Positions 54,322-63,429 of a stretch of 64,000 nucleotides of DNA are shown one piece after another. Numbering within the stretch: position 1 is the first letter of the stretch; each line of letters opens with the position of its first letter. The notes beneath the pieces were generated by a model. That model was not told the DNA's origin. It made no database searches and saw only the letters and a list, made by a program, of their open reading frames with translations. Location: positions 434,001 to 498,000 of the forward strand of contig NZ_CP007770.1 of assembly GCF_000816185.1 (NCBI RefSeq). The letters are read 5' to 3'. Position numbers and translations under genes: made by a program. The DNA comes from Campylobacter insulaenigrae NCTC 12927 (GTDB lineage: Bacteria; Campylobacterota; Campylobacteria; Campylobacterales; Campylobacteraceae).

Positions 54322-55587
54322 TTATTTTAAAGCCTTGATACTTAGTTTCAAGGCTTTGATAAAATAGTCTATGTCTTCCTTGTCGTGTACATAATGAAAT
54401 CCAACTCTTAACCAACCTGGTTTATATTTTAATACTTGATTATCTTTTAAATTTAGTAGGTCGTGGCCATAAGGTCCGGCGCATGCACAACCAGCTCTTG
54501 TTTCTATCTTGTAAGTTTTGCTTAGTTTATAAGCTAAATCAAATGGAGAAATTTCTTGAATATTAAAAGCAAAAATTGGTAATCTATTTGTAAGATTTTT
54601 AGCATATAAAATCATATCTGGAAAATCTTTTGTTTTTTCAAAAAAATAATTACATAGTTGTTTCTCTTTTTGTTTGATAAAATCAATTCCAATGTCTTGA
54701 CGCACTTTAAATGCAAGGCTTGCTCTAATTAATTGTATAATTCCAGGAGTTCCACCTTCTTCTAAATTTTCAATTTTACAAAGATATTCTTGTGAGCTTC
54801 TAGAAACATAACCAACTGTCCCACCTGCAGCAAAACTTGGCGTCTGTCCACATAGATTTTTTTTAATCACTAATAATCCACAAGATCCAACTCCCCCAAG
54901 TAGCTTATGTCCACTAATGAAAATTGCATCATAAAATTTAGGATCTAAATTCGCATATGGAGCTAGAGTTGAAACATCAAATGCCACAATTCCCTTATAG
55001 TGTTTTATTAAAGTATAAATTTTTTTATAATCACTAATAACACCAGTCACATTAGAAGCTGCATTGAAACTTGCTATTATTTGCCTTCCTTTAGAAGTTT
55101 TAAGTAAATTTTCTAAAAAAACAAAATCGATTTCTCCATTAGAGGTTAGAGGAACACGAATGCATTCACATAAGGCTTCCCTAAAAGATAATTCATTTGA
55201 ATGATGCTCATAAGGACCTACTATAACCAAGGGTAAGGTGTTTTTATTTATATTTTGAAAATAGATTTCTTTTACACGAGGAGGTATATATAGCCCTAAT
55301 AATTCTTGAAATTTTTTTATAGCCGCTGAAGAACCGCTACCGCAACTAATTAATGCAAAACTTTCATCAAGTAATAGGTATTTTTTTAGATTTTCTCTTG
55401 CATTTTCATAATGTTGCTGTGTAATGAAAGAATTTAAAGAACTATCTGAATGTGTATTGGCATAGGTTTTAAGATATTTTTTGATTTCCTTTTCTATACT
55501 TTTTAAAGCTAATGCACTTGCAGTAAAATCAAAATAGTATGTATTTTTTTTTAAAATAATATCTTTTTTTAATTTTTCAATATCCAA
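54322..55587 (-). CDS. Class V aminotransferase / cysteine-desulfurase-like (CsdA type)
   Basis: The 421-residue PLP enzyme has YYFDFTASALALKSIEKE at the start, ANTHSDSSLNSF, SCGSGSSAAIKKF, VAFDVSTLAPYA, and ISGHKLLGGVGSCGLLV with the PLP Lys near residue 230. Late ETRAGCACAGPYGHD holds the likely catalytic Cys. This is the NifS/CsdA-like group; a role in sulfur transfer or in selenocysteine/cysteine metabolism is plausible. It is convergent with the binding-protein gene with zero spacing. Whether it is a true desulfurase is not certain. Confidence 0.85.
   Translation of the reverse strand: MDIEKLKKDIILKKNTYYFDFTASALALKSIEKEIKKYLKTYANTHSDSSLNSFITQQHYENARENLKKYLLLDESFALISCGSGSSAAIKKFQELLGLYIPPRVKEIYFQNINKNTLPLVIVGPYEHHSNELSFREALCECIRVPLTSNGEIDFVFLENLLKTSKGRQIIASFNAASNVTGVISDYKKIYTLIKHYKGIVAFDVSTLAPYANLDPKFYDAIFISGHKLLGGVGSCGLLVIKKNLCGQTPSFAAGGTVGYVSRSSQEYLCKIENLEEGGTPGIIQLIRASLAFKVRQDIGIDFIKQKEKQLCNYFFEKTKDFPDMILYAKNLTNRLPIFAFNIQEISPFDLAYKLSKTYKIETRAGCACAGPYGHDLLNLKDNQVLKYKPGWLRVGFHYVHDKEDIDYFIKALKLSIKALK
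54329..54357. terminator. Hairpin embedded in the 3' end of a convergent gene
   Basis: AAAGCCTTGA (54329-54338) pairs with TCAAGGCTTT (54348-54357) around a nine-base loop. It lies just after the binding-protein stop (54321) but inside the last codons of the opposite aminotransferase gene. It is a probable terminator for the binding-protein transcript, without a strong T tail. Confidence 0.65.
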
Positions 55588-55647
55588 TAATTTTCCTCTA
55601 AAAATTTGTTAAAATTATAACATAGTAATAACTTAAAACTTAAGGAT

Positions 55648-56499
55648 ATGATAATAAAATTTAATGATTTTGCAAAAAAATGTTGTCATTTTAATATTGA
55701 ACAAAAATTTGATTTTTATAGCGTTTTTGATGAAGTTGACTTTGATTGTGAAAAAGATTTATACTGTAATATTTTAGAAATTTATATCAAAAAAAGTGAT
55801 TGTTTCTTAAAAAATCTAAGATTGAATGATAATTCTTTAAAAGCTCTTCATATATTAAGTCGAAATGATAGAAAAAGGTATTCTATAAATAAATTCATAC
55901 CTCACTTTAAGGCTTTAGGTATAGTCAATAATCTTCTAGACAAAAAGATCTTAATCTTAGAAAAAAGTCAAGAAAAACCATTAGTTAAAAGTAAAAGGCA
56001 AAAAATCAAAAAAGAACTTAGAGGATATAGTATTCAGGACAAAGTGTTTTTTAAAAATCAAGGGGTAAGATTTTTCTTTTATTTTATTTATCCTAACTTA
56101 AACCTCATAGCTAATAATAAACATGAAGAACTTATGGATATTATTAAGTTAAATTTAGAAAAATATCAAAGTTTTACTTTTGAACTTTTATGTAAAGAAT
56201 TTCTAGCAAAAAAATTAAAATTAAATCAAATTTTTAGTTTTTGGAATTATTATTGCGAAATAGATATTTATTATAATGATAACAATTTTTGTGTTATAGG
56301 TGAAGCTAAATTTAAAGATAGAAAAATTTGCAAAAATGTTTTAAATATTTTAAAGAATAAAGCAAAAAAAATGAATGTTAATCCTAACTTATTTGTACTT
56401 TTTTCAAAAATTGGCTTTAGTAAAGAAATTATTTTAAATAAGGAGCGTAATTTGCTTTTATACACATTAGAAGATTTTGTTTTTTTAATTGAGGATTAA
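55648..56499 (+). CDS. DUF234-like (PD-(D/E)xK-type) protein without its ATPase domain
   Basis: The 283 residues end in a DUF234-like segment: FTFELLCKEFLAKKL, YYCEIDIYYND and FCVIGEAKFKDRK (about residues 178-235). Glu/Asp and E-x-K in these strands fit a PD-(D/E)xK nuclease-type core. A winged-helix-like region (about 85-115) precedes it. In archaeal-type ATPases this pair follows an AAA domain, which is absent here. AAGGAT precedes ATG 55648, and flgS starts two bases after its stop, so it may be co-regulated with flagellar signalling. Function unknown. Confidence 0.7.
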   Translation: MIIKFNDFAKKCCHFNIEQKFDFYSVFDEVDFDCEKDLYCNILEIYIKKSDCFLKNLRLNDNSLKALHILSRNDRKRYSINKFIPHFKALGIVNNLLDKKILILEKSQEKPLVKSKRQKIKKELRGYSIQDKVFFKNQGVRFFFYFIYPNLNLIANNKHEELMDIIKLNLEKYQSFTFELLCKEFLAKKLKLNQIFSFWNYYCEIDIYYNDNNFCVIGEAKFKDRKICKNVLNILKNKAKKMNVNPNLFVLFSKIGFSKEIILNKERNLLLYTLEDFVFLIED

Positions 56500-56501
56500 T
56501 A

Positions 56502-57518
56502 ATGGACGAAAATATTTTAAAAAGCTTAGACTCTAATGAAAAAGAAGATTTGCAACGAGGACTTAAGCTTTTAATCGAACAAACTTATGTAGTGGAAAAT
56601 GCATACAATCAACTAAATGAAAATTATAGTGCGCTTATACATACTATAAACGAAATTATAGAAGTTTTACCTATGGCCTTATGGGTTCTAGACACTAATA
56701 AAAATATTACATTGCAAAATAATTTAGCAAAGCAACAACCTGAGCTTTTAGAATGTATCGATTTTCAAAAATCACATTACGAATTAGAATTTGAACATAA
56801 ATTTTATCTTGTTAAAGTTACTTCACATGCTGATAAGCTTATAATTAGTGCCACAGATATTAGTGATGAAAAAAGAAATGAAAGACTTGCTAGTATGGGG
56901 ATAGTTGCAGCGCATTTAGCACATGAAATTAGAAATCCTATAGGCTCGATCTCTCTTTTAAGTTCTACTTTATTTGATAGAAGTGAGCTTAAAAATAAAC
57001 ATATTGTTTTAGAAATTCAAAAGGCTATTTCTAGAGTAGAGCGTATCGTTAATTCAACACTGCTTTTTACTAAAGGAGTCCATGTTAATTTAAGTCACTT
57101 TAACATTAAAGAACTTCAAGAAGAATGTGAGCAAGCTATTAATTCTTATAATTATTTGATAAATATTAATTTTATATTTGATTTTATTGATTTTGTAATT
57201 TATGCTGATAAGGCTTTGTTAGCTTTAGTTTTGCAAAATTTAATCTATAATGCTATTGATGCGATTGAAGAAATTGAAGAAGAAAATGGTGAAATTAAAA
57301 TTATTTGTATCAAAAGAGAAGATAAAATTTTTATAAAAGTATATGATAATGGTATAGCTATAAAAGATAAGAAAATGGTTTTTGAGGCGTTTAAAACCAC
57401 AAAATTAAAAGGTAACGGATTAGGGCTTTCTTTATCTAAACAAATTATAGAGGCACACAATGGTGTGTTAGGATTTGAAGATAATCCTAAATGTTTTTAT
57501 ATTGAGCTTAATGCTTAA
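56502..57518 (+). CDS. flgS: Flagellar two-component sensor kinase FlgS
   Basis: FlgS phosphorylates the sigma-54 activator FlgR after flagellar export-apparatus assembly, and so turns on rod and hook genes. The 338-residue soluble kinase has an N-terminal sensing region with a PAS-like portion (about residues 45-120), the H-box AHLAHEIRNPIGS with His141, and a C-terminal HATPase domain (NLIYNAIDAIEE, KVYDNGIAI, GNGLGLSLSKQIIEAH). No membrane helix is present. The response regulator gene is not adjacent. Confidence 0.92.
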   Translation: MDENILKSLDSNEKEDLQRGLKLLIEQTYVVENAYNQLNENYSALIHTINEIIEVLPMALWVLDTNKNITLQNNLAKQQPELLECIDFQKSHYELEFEHKFYLVKVTSHADKLIISATDISDEKRNERLASMGIVAAHLAHEIRNPIGSISLLSSTLFDRSELKNKHIVLEIQKAISRVERIVNSTLLFTKGVHVNLSHFNIKELQEECEQAINSYNYLININFIFDFIDFVIYADKALLALVLQNLIYNAIDAIEEIEEENGEIKIICIKREDKIFIKVYDNGIAIKDKKMVFEAFKTTKLKGNGLGLSLSKQIIEAHNGVLGFEDNPKCFYIELNA

Positions 57519-57564
57519 ATTAATAAGATAAATTTTAGTTTAACTAAATATAATTTTCCTTTTT

Positions 57565-57641
57565 GTCCTTATAGCTCAGCTGGATAGAGCGCAGAATTCC
57601 TAATTCTGAGGCCGCAAGTTCAAATCTTGCTAGGGACACCA
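57565..57641 (+). tRNA. tRNA-Arg, anticodon CCT
   Basis: The 77 bases give a complete cloverleaf: acceptor GTCCTTA / TAGGGAC (with a G-U pair), D arm GCTC...GAGC, anticodon stem CAGAA / TTCTG with loop TTCCTAA, T arm GCAAG TTCAAAT CTTGC, and an encoded CCA. Anticodon CCT reads AGG. The trmL gene starts 16 bases downstream, so the tRNA may be cut from a shared transcript. Confidence 0.96.
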
Positions 57642-57656
57642 TATTTAAGGAAAAAT

Positions 57657-58121
57657 ATGTTTCATATAGTTTTAGTTGAACCTCGTATTCCTCAAAATAC
57701 AGGTAGTATAGGTAGAATGTGTTATAACGCGGGATTTAGTTTGCACATTATTAATCCTCTATTTGATATAGATGAGAAGGCTGTTAAAAGAGCAGGACTT
57801 GATTATTGGAAAAAACTAAATCCTATATTGTGGCATAATTTGAATAGTTTTTTGCAAGAAAATCAAAAATTTCAGGATAGATTTTTTTTTGCTACTACTA
57901 AAACGAACCAAGCTTATTTTGATGTAAAATTTCAAAAAGGAGACTTTCTATTTTTTGGCAGTGAAAGTTTTGGATTACCAGTGGAACTTATGCAAACAAA
58001 ATGGCAAAATACTATTAATATACCTATGAAAGATTGTGGTAGAAGTCTGAATTTGGCTACAAGTGTAGGTATTATCGCTTATGAGGCTTTAAGACAGAAT
58101 TTTAATTCTTTTAAAAAATAA
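57657..58121 (+). CDS. trmL: tRNA (cytidine/uridine-34 2'-O)-methyltransferase TrmL
   Basis: TrmL is a SPOUT methyltransferase that methylates the wobble ribose of Leu tRNAs. The 154 residues show HIVLVEPRIPQNTGSIGRMCYNAG at the N-terminus, the knot motifs FFGSESFGLP and IPMKDCGRSLNLATSVGIIAYEALR near the end (about residues 100-148), all diagnostic. I chose ATG 57657 behind AAGGAAAAAT; an earlier in-frame ATG lies in the tRNA. It abuts the convergent ABC gene with no gap. Confidence 0.94.
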   Translation: MFHIVLVEPRIPQNTGSIGRMCYNAGFSLHIINPLFDIDEKAVKRAGLDYWKKLNPILWHNLNSFLQENQKFQDRFFFATTKTNQAYFDVKFQKGDFLFFGSESFGLPVELMQTKWQNTINIPMKDCGRSLNLATSVGIIAYEALRQNFNSFKK

Positions 58122-58850
58122 TCAATGATTTAAAACTTTATTTAAAAATTCTTTTAAACGCTCGTTTTTTGGATTTTCAAATGCTATTTTGGGATTTTCA
58201 TCCGTTGCTATAACGCCCTTATCCATAAAGAATAATCTATTAGCTACATTTTTTGCAAAACCCATTTCGTGTGTTACTACAAGCATAGTTAAACCTTCTT
58301 TGGCCACTTCTTTCATAATGTTGAGAACTTCACCAATCATTTCAGGATCCAATGCTGAAGTTGGTTCATCAAATAAAATAATATCAGGATTCATCATTAA
58401 AGATCTCGCTATGGCAATGCGTTGTTTTTGGCCACCTGAGAGATTATGAGGAAAATAACTCTCTTTGTCACTTAATCCTACTTTATTTAATAGAATTTTA
58501 GCTTTTGTAACCGCTTCTTCTTTATCTAATATCTTTGTTTGTATAGGAGCTAAACATAGATTTTCTAAAATATTTTTATTATTAAAAAGATTAAAGTGTT
58601 GAAATACCATGCTAACTTTTTGACGAATTTTATTAATATCTACTTTTTTATCTAGTATATTGATATTGTTAATATAAATATTACCGCTATCAGGAGTTTC
58701 TAATTTATTTAAGCAGCGTAAAAAGGTGCTCTTACCGCTACCACTTGGTCCTATGATAGCTATAATGTCTCCTTTATTTACTGTGGTACTTATATTTTTT
58801 AATACCTCTAAACTCCCATATTTTTTAACTAAATTTTCTATTTTAATCAT
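58122..58850 (-). CDS. glnQ: Polar-amino-acid ABC transporter ATPase (GlnQ-like)
   Basis: The 242-residue ATPase has Walker [10 protein letters not shown] (about residues 33-41), the Q-loop VFQHFNLF, signature [19 protein letters not shown] and the H-loop VVTHEMGF. The HFNLF and SALDPE forms are those of the amino-acid (GlnQ/HisP) subfamily. It overlaps the permease gene by eight bases. There is no binding protein in the operon; a separately encoded lipoprotein must supply the ligand. The gene symbol is by similarity; glutamine specificity is not shown. Confidence 0.88.
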   Translation of the reverse strand: MIKIENLVKKYGSLEVLKNISTTVNKGDIIAIIGPSGSGKSTFLRCLNKLETPDSGNIYINNINILDKKVDINKIRQKVSMVFQHFNLFNNKNILENLCLAPIQTKILDKEEAVTKAKILLNKVGLSDKESYFPHNLSGGQKQRIAIARSLMMNPDIILFDEPTSALDPEMIGEVLNIMKEVAKEGLTMLVVTHEMGFAKNVANRLFFMDKGVIATDENPKIAFENPKNERLKEFLNKVLNH

Positions 58851-59595
58851 GTTTATTAAGTCTTTCTTCTATAATTCTTGCAAAAAGCGTAAAAATTTTT
58901 ACGCTTATATAATATACAAGGCCTGTAAAAATAATGGGTTTGGGATTATAATAAACTGCTTGTAGACTTTTACTTTGCATGGTAACATCCATAACACTTA
59001 TGTATCCTACTATGGAAGTTTCTTTAAATAGGGAAATAAATTCGTTCATTAAAGAAGGTAAAATATTTTTTATAGCTTGTGGAAAAATTATCATTCTCAT
59101 AGAAGTTGAATAGCTAAGTCCCATAGATCTTGCCGCTTCCATTTGGCCTTTGTCAATACTTTGAATTCCACTTCTTACGATTTCAGCAACATAAGCAGAG
59201 CTGTTTAGACCAAGCGCTATAATGGCGACGTAAAAATTATCACTCCATGTTGCAAATATAACTACGGAAAATATAAGTAGTTGTAAAAGTATAGGTGTAC
59301 CACGTATGATATCTATATATTCATCTATAATAAAATTTAAACTTTCAATTTCCAAAAATCTCAAAAAAGCTATAAAAAATCCAAGTATTATGCCTATGAC
59401 AATTCCACCTAATGTCAAACCTAAGGTTACAAAATAACTTTTTACATAAGCTTTTGCCTCTATTGTATAAGCTAATTCTCCAGTGGGAATACCATTGTGA
59501 TCTTTAATTTGTAAGATTTCAATAGGAAAAGAAAAATAAGCCCAAAATATAACTATACTGAAAAATACAAATAGTTTTGCTGTATTTTGCTTCAA
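58843..59595 (-). CDS. Amino-acid ABC transporter permease (HisM/GlnP type)
   Basis: The 250 residues form about five membrane segments with the inner-membrane-component motif [26 protein letters not shown] (EAA loop, about residues 148-173; here VAEIVRSGI then [10 protein letters not shown]). ITIGLxLGG-like helix starts and [12 protein letters not shown] are family marks. A periplasmic insertion after the first helix (about residues 25-55) is present. Translation starts at TTG 59595 behind GAGGG. The ATPase gene follows with an eight-base overlap. No fused substrate-binding domain is present. Confidence 0.88.
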   Translation of the reverse strand: MKQNTAKLFVFFSIVIFWAYFSFPIEILQIKDHNGIPTGELAYTIEAKAYVKSYFVTLGLTLGGIVIGIILGFFIAFLRFLEIESLNFIIDEYIDIIRGTPILLQLLIFSVVIFATWSDNFYVAIIALGLNSSAYVAEIVRSGIQSIDKGQMEAARSMGLSYSTSMRMIIFPQAIKNILPSLMNEFISLFKETSIVGYISVMDVTMQSKSLQAVYYNPKPIIFTGLVYYISVKIFTLFARIIEERLNKHD

Positions 59596-59715
59596 TTTGC
59601 AACCCTCTTTTTTGTATTAAAAATTTAAAAAATTACAAGTTTATACAAATAAAGTTTTCTTTTTTCTTAAAAAAATATGATATGTAAAATTTTCAATTAA
59701 AAATTTATAAAGCTA

Positions 59716-59743
59716 TAAAAATAAAAATAAAAATAAAATAAAA
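59716..59743. repeat. AT-rich short tandem repeat in a divergent promoter region
   Basis: Three TAAAAA units are followed by two TAAAA units in the 221-base gap between the permease and the symporter genes. Slippage here could alter promoter spacing for either gene. The rest of the gap is AT-rich and shows only weak promoter-like boxes. Confidence 0.7.
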
Positions 59744-59816
59744 TTATATTTTTTTATAAGAAATTCATTTTTTTATGCTAAATTTATTTATGTTGTAATT
59801 TATAAAAAGGAAAAGT

Positions 59817-61259
59817 ATGGATTTTGTATCCTTAATTGTTGATCTTATTAATGATAGATATTATTCTATTTTGGTTTTGTTGCTTGTTGTTACCGGATTT
59901 TATTATAGTTATATAACAGGTTTTGTGCAATTTCGTATGTTGCCTTATGTATTTGATCTTTTAACTGAAAAACAAGAAGAAAGAGAAAAACATCATATTT
60001 CCCCTTTTCAAGCTTTAATGATATCAACAGCTTCAAGAGTTGGTATAGGAAATATAGCAGGTATTGCTGTGGCTATAGTTTTAGGTGGTCCTGGAGCTTT
60101 GTTTTGGATGTGGGTTATGGCATTTTTCGGCGGAGCGTCTGCTTTTGCTGAAAGTACTTTAGCGCAAGTTTATAAAAGTCGTGATGGAAAAGGTTTTAAA
60201 GGAGGTCCGGCATATTATATTAGTAAAGCTTTAAATTTAAAATGGCTCGGTGCAATTTTTGCAGTGATTTTAATCATTACTTATGCTTATGGTTTTAACG
60301 GACTTCAAAGCCAAACTATGACTTCTGCTTTTGAATTTTATTACAAAGCAATGATTAATAGCACAGAAATAAGTTTTGCACAAAGTTGGTGGCCTATTAT
60401 TATTGGCGGAATTTTAGCTTTATTTGCTGCTTTTATGTTCTTTGGAGATCATACAAAAATCGGTAAAGCCAGTTCAATTATAGTACCTGTTATGGCTATG
60501 ATTTATATAGGATTGGCTATTATTGCTATGATTATGCATTATGAGAAAATTCCTGAAGTAATATCTATGATTTTCAAAAGTGCATTTGATTTTGAGGCAA
60601 TTTTTGGTGGCTTTGCAGGTTCAGCTTTGGTTATTGGTATAAAAAGAGGGTTGTTTTCAAATGAGGCTGGTATGGGTTCTGCTCCAAATGCAGCAGCAGC
60701 AGCATTTACAACACATCCAGCAAAACAAGGTGCTATTCAGGCTTTTTCTGTTTTAATCGATGTAATTATTTGTACTAGTTCAGGATTTTTGGTTTTATTT
60801 TCCTTGGCTTATGCTAATAATATTGGTCTTGACGGTAAGCCTATCTTAACTGCTTTGCCTTTAGTGCAAGAAACTATGAGAGAATATTATGGAAATTTAG
60901 GAGTGCATTTTACTACTATAAGTATAGTTTTATTTGCTGTTACTTCGTTGATTGGTAATTATTATTATGCACAAGCAAATATTAAATATCTTACTCAAAA
61001 TCCTATTATAATTAATATATTTAAGTTTAGTGCAGTTCTTATGATATTTATTGGAGCAAATATGGACTTACAATTTGCTTGGAATTTAGCTGATGCAACT
61101 ATGGCGTTTATGGCAACAATTAATATTGTATCAATTTTATTACTTGGTAAGATAGTAAAGAAAGTTTTAGAAGATTTTAGTACGCAAAAAAAACAAGGAA
61201 AAGATCCTGTTTTTAGTGCATCAAAGCTTGGAATTAAAAATGCAGAGTGTTGGGATTAA
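59817..61259 (+). CDS. Sodium:alanine/glycine symporter (AGCS family)
   Basis: The 480-residue protein has about eleven membrane segments. AGCS motifs include STASRVGIGNIAGIAVAIVLGGPGALFWMW (about residues 68-97), AFFGGASAFAESTLAQVYK, KRGLFSNEAGMGSAPNAAAAA near 277 and GNYYYAQANIKYL. It should import alanine or glycine with Na+. AAGGAAAAGT precedes the start. Its stop overlaps the start of a 46-residue membrane protein (TAATG), so both are coupled. The neighbouring divergent genes also move amino acids. Confidence 0.92.
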   Translation: MDFVSLIVDLINDRYYSILVLLLVVTGFYYSYITGFVQFRMLPYVFDLLTEKQEEREKHHISPFQALMISTASRVGIGNIAGIAVAIVLGGPGALFWMWVMAFFGGASAFAESTLAQVYKSRDGKGFKGGPAYYISKALNLKWLGAIFAVILIITYAYGFNGLQSQTMTSAFEFYYKAMINSTEISFAQSWWPIIIGGILALFAAFMFFGDHTKIGKASSIIVPVMAMIYIGLAIIAMIMHYEKIPEVISMIFKSAFDFEAIFGGFAGSALVIGIKRGLFSNEAGMGSAPNAAAAAFTTHPAKQGAIQAFSVLIDVIICTSSGFLVLFSLAYANNIGLDGKPILTALPLVQETMREYYGNLGVHFTTISIVLFAVTSLIGNYYYAQANIKYLTQNPIIINIFKFSAVLMIFIGANMDLQFAWNLADATMAFMATINIVSILLLGKIVKKVLEDFSTQKKQGKDPVFSASKLGIKNAECWD

Positions 61260-61399
61260 TGATTGATTATATTATAATTACTCTTTTTGTGTTTTTTATG
61301 ATTTTTCTTGTATTTGGTTTTAACAGACAAATGCAAGAAAAATCAAAAATGAGAGAAGAAAAAAATAAAAAGAAAGAAAAATTCAGAAAAAATCGGTAG
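61259..61399 (+). CDS. Small single-helix membrane protein (46 residues)
   Basis: The frame starts at an ATG that overlaps the symporter stop by one base (TAATG) and encodes an N-terminal hydrophobic helix (about residues 4-21, IIITLFVFFMIFLVFGF) followed by a very basic Lys/Arg/Glu tail (KMREEKNKKKEKFRKNR). The helix-then-charged-tail design is typical of small regulatory membrane proteins. No homologue is recognised. A function tied to the symporter is inferred only from coupling. Confidence 0.6.
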   Translation: MIDYIIITLFVFFMIFLVFGFNRQMQEKSKMREEKNKKKEKFRKNR

Positions 61400-61434
61400 A
61401 ATAATTACAAAAATTATAAATCAAAGAGTAAATA

Positions 61435-63429
61435 ATGAAAATGTTAATTGAAATAGGTGTTGAAGAGCTACCTGCAATACCTTTGTTGAAAGAGTTGCCA
61501 TGTATTCAAAGTAAATGGCAAACTATCCTTGATAAATATCATTTAAATTCAAATTTTAAATTTTATTATACTCCAAGAAGATTAGTTTTTTTGCATGAAT
61601 ATTTTCACGCAAAACAAGATGATTTTTTTGTAGAATTCATCGGCGCTCCAAAACACATAGCCTACAAAGATGGTAAATTGACACAGGCAGGATTAAGTTT
61701 TTTAAAAAAATCAGATTTGAAAGAAAACGAAATAGAAATTAAAGAAATAAAAGGCAAAGAGGTTTTATATTGTCAAAAAAAAGTACAAGGTTTAAATAGT
61801 GAAGAAGTCTTACCTAAGATGATAGAGGAATTTCTTAAGAGTTTAAATTTTGGTAAAACTATGAGATGGGGTAATGGTGAATTTGAATTCATTAGAGCAA
61901 TTCGTTCATTGTGTTGTATTTTAGATGATAGGTTAGTGAGTTTTGAAGCGTATGGTGTCAAAAGTGATAAAAGCACTTTTGTTCATAGGAGTATTACTTA
62001 TAACTTAGTTCCATTTAACAATATTGATGAATATTTTACGACTTTAGAAAAAAATTATGTGATTTTAGATCAAAATATAAGAAGACAAAATATCATAGAG
62101 CAATTGCAAAATCTTGAGAAAGAAAATAATATAAGCATCGTAGAAGATGAAGAATTGTTAGCTGAAGTTGTTGCTATAACAGAATATCCAAAAGCATTGT
62201 TGGGACATTTTGACAAGGAATATTTAGAAATTCCAAGCGAAGTAATTGTTACTTCAATGAGAGAAAATCAGCGCTACTTTGCAGTATTGAAAAACAAGAT
62301 TTTAAGTAATAATTTTGTTGTAGTGTCAAATGCTGTTTGTGATAGCTATTCTAAAATTATTCATGGAAATGAAAAAGTTTTAAAAGCTAGATTAAGTGAT
62401 GCAATGTTTTTTTGGAAAAATGACTTAACTCACGGATTACATAATGAAAAAATTAGTCAGATGCTATATTTAGATGGTCTTGGAACATTAAAAGATAAAA
62501 TTGAGCGTGAGAAAGATATAGCGATAAAGTTATGCCAGATGCTAGGTAATTCTAATAAAGATAAAATTATGCAAGCAATAGAATATTCTAAAGCAGATCT
62601 TAGTACTCAAATGGTGTATGAATTTACCAATCTTCAAGGAATTATGGGTTCATATTATGCAAAGGCGATGGGAATGAGCGATGAGGTTTGCCTTGCTATT
62701 AAAGAACAATATTTACCTAATGGAGATAATTCTAATCTTCCAAGTAATGAATTTTCATCTATAGTTGCGTTGGCAAATAAATTTGATACATTGGTAGGAT
62801 TATTTGCCATGGGAAAAATTCCTAATGGGAATAAAGATCCTTATGCTTTGCGGAGGGCTGCAAATGGTGTGTTAAAAATTATTTTAAATTTGGGAAAAAG
62901 ATTTAATATTGAAGAATTTTTAAAAGATATTACTTTTAAATATAAAAATTTTGATTGTAAAATTTTACTCGAATTTATTTTGGAGCGTTTGTACACATTT
63001 TATGACATTAATGCATCTTTTATTAAAGCAGTATTAAATTCTAAAAATTATGACATTTTGCATATTGATTCTTCTGTAAAGGCTTTGATGAATATTGTTG
63101 ATAGTGGTGATTTTGATAAGAATTTTTCTACTTTTAAGCGTCTTGCAAATATTGTTATTATCAGCAATACCGAAGTAAAAGAGAAATTATTTAATACTCA
63201 AGAAGAAAAAAATCTTTATCGAGCATTTACTCTTTGCAAGCAAAATCAAAATGAAATTGAAATATATTTAAAAAGTCTTTTTGCCTTAAAACCTCAAATT
63301 GACGCATTTTTTGATAATGTTATGATTAATGATAAAAATGACGAAATTAAAATAAATCGTCAAGCTATGGTATATGCAATATATAAAGAATTTCTTAATA
63401 TAGCGGACATAAAAGAAATTAGTTTATGA
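61435..63429 (+). CDS. glyS: Glycyl-tRNA synthetase beta subunit
   Basis: GlyS is the beta chain of the bacterial alpha2beta2 GlyRS. The 664 residues begin MLIEIGVEELPAIPL after a short Met-Lys start and contain YYTPRRLVF, EFIGAPKHIAYKDGK, TKAMRWG-type FGKTMRWGNGEFEFIRAIRS, and MRENQRYFAV. The internal KDPYALRRAANGVLKIIL is the conserved helix before the anticodon-binding C-terminal part. GlyQ is elsewhere. Its stop overlaps the next start by four bases. Confidence 0.96.
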   Translation: MKMLIEIGVEELPAIPLLKELPCIQSKWQTILDKYHLNSNFKFYYTPRRLVFLHEYFHAKQDDFFVEFIGAPKHIAYKDGKLTQAGLSFLKKSDLKENEIEIKEIKGKEVLYCQKKVQGLNSEEVLPKMIEEFLKSLNFGKTMRWGNGEFEFIRAIRSLCCILDDRLVSFEAYGVKSDKSTFVHRSITYNLVPFNNIDEYFTTLEKNYVILDQNIRRQNIIEQLQNLEKENNISIVEDEELLAEVVAITEYPKALLGHFDKEYLEIPSEVIVTSMRENQRYFAVLKNKILSNNFVVVSNAVCDSYSKIIHGNEKVLKARLSDAMFFWKNDLTHGLHNEKISQMLYLDGLGTLKDKIEREKDIAIKLCQMLGNSNKDKIMQAIEYSKADLSTQMVYEFTNLQGIMGSYYAKAMGMSDEVCLAIKEQYLPNGDNSNLPSNEFSSIVALANKFDTLVGLFAMGKIPNGNKDPYALRRAANGVLKIILNLGKRFNIEEFLKDITFKYKNFDCKILLEFILERLYTFYDINASFIKAVLNSKNYDILHIDSSVKALMNIVDSGDFDKNFSTFKRLANIVIISNTEVKEKLFNTQEEKNLYRAFTLCKQNQNEIEIYLKSLFALKPQIDAFFDNVMINDKNDEIKINRQAMVYAIYKEFLNIADIKEISL

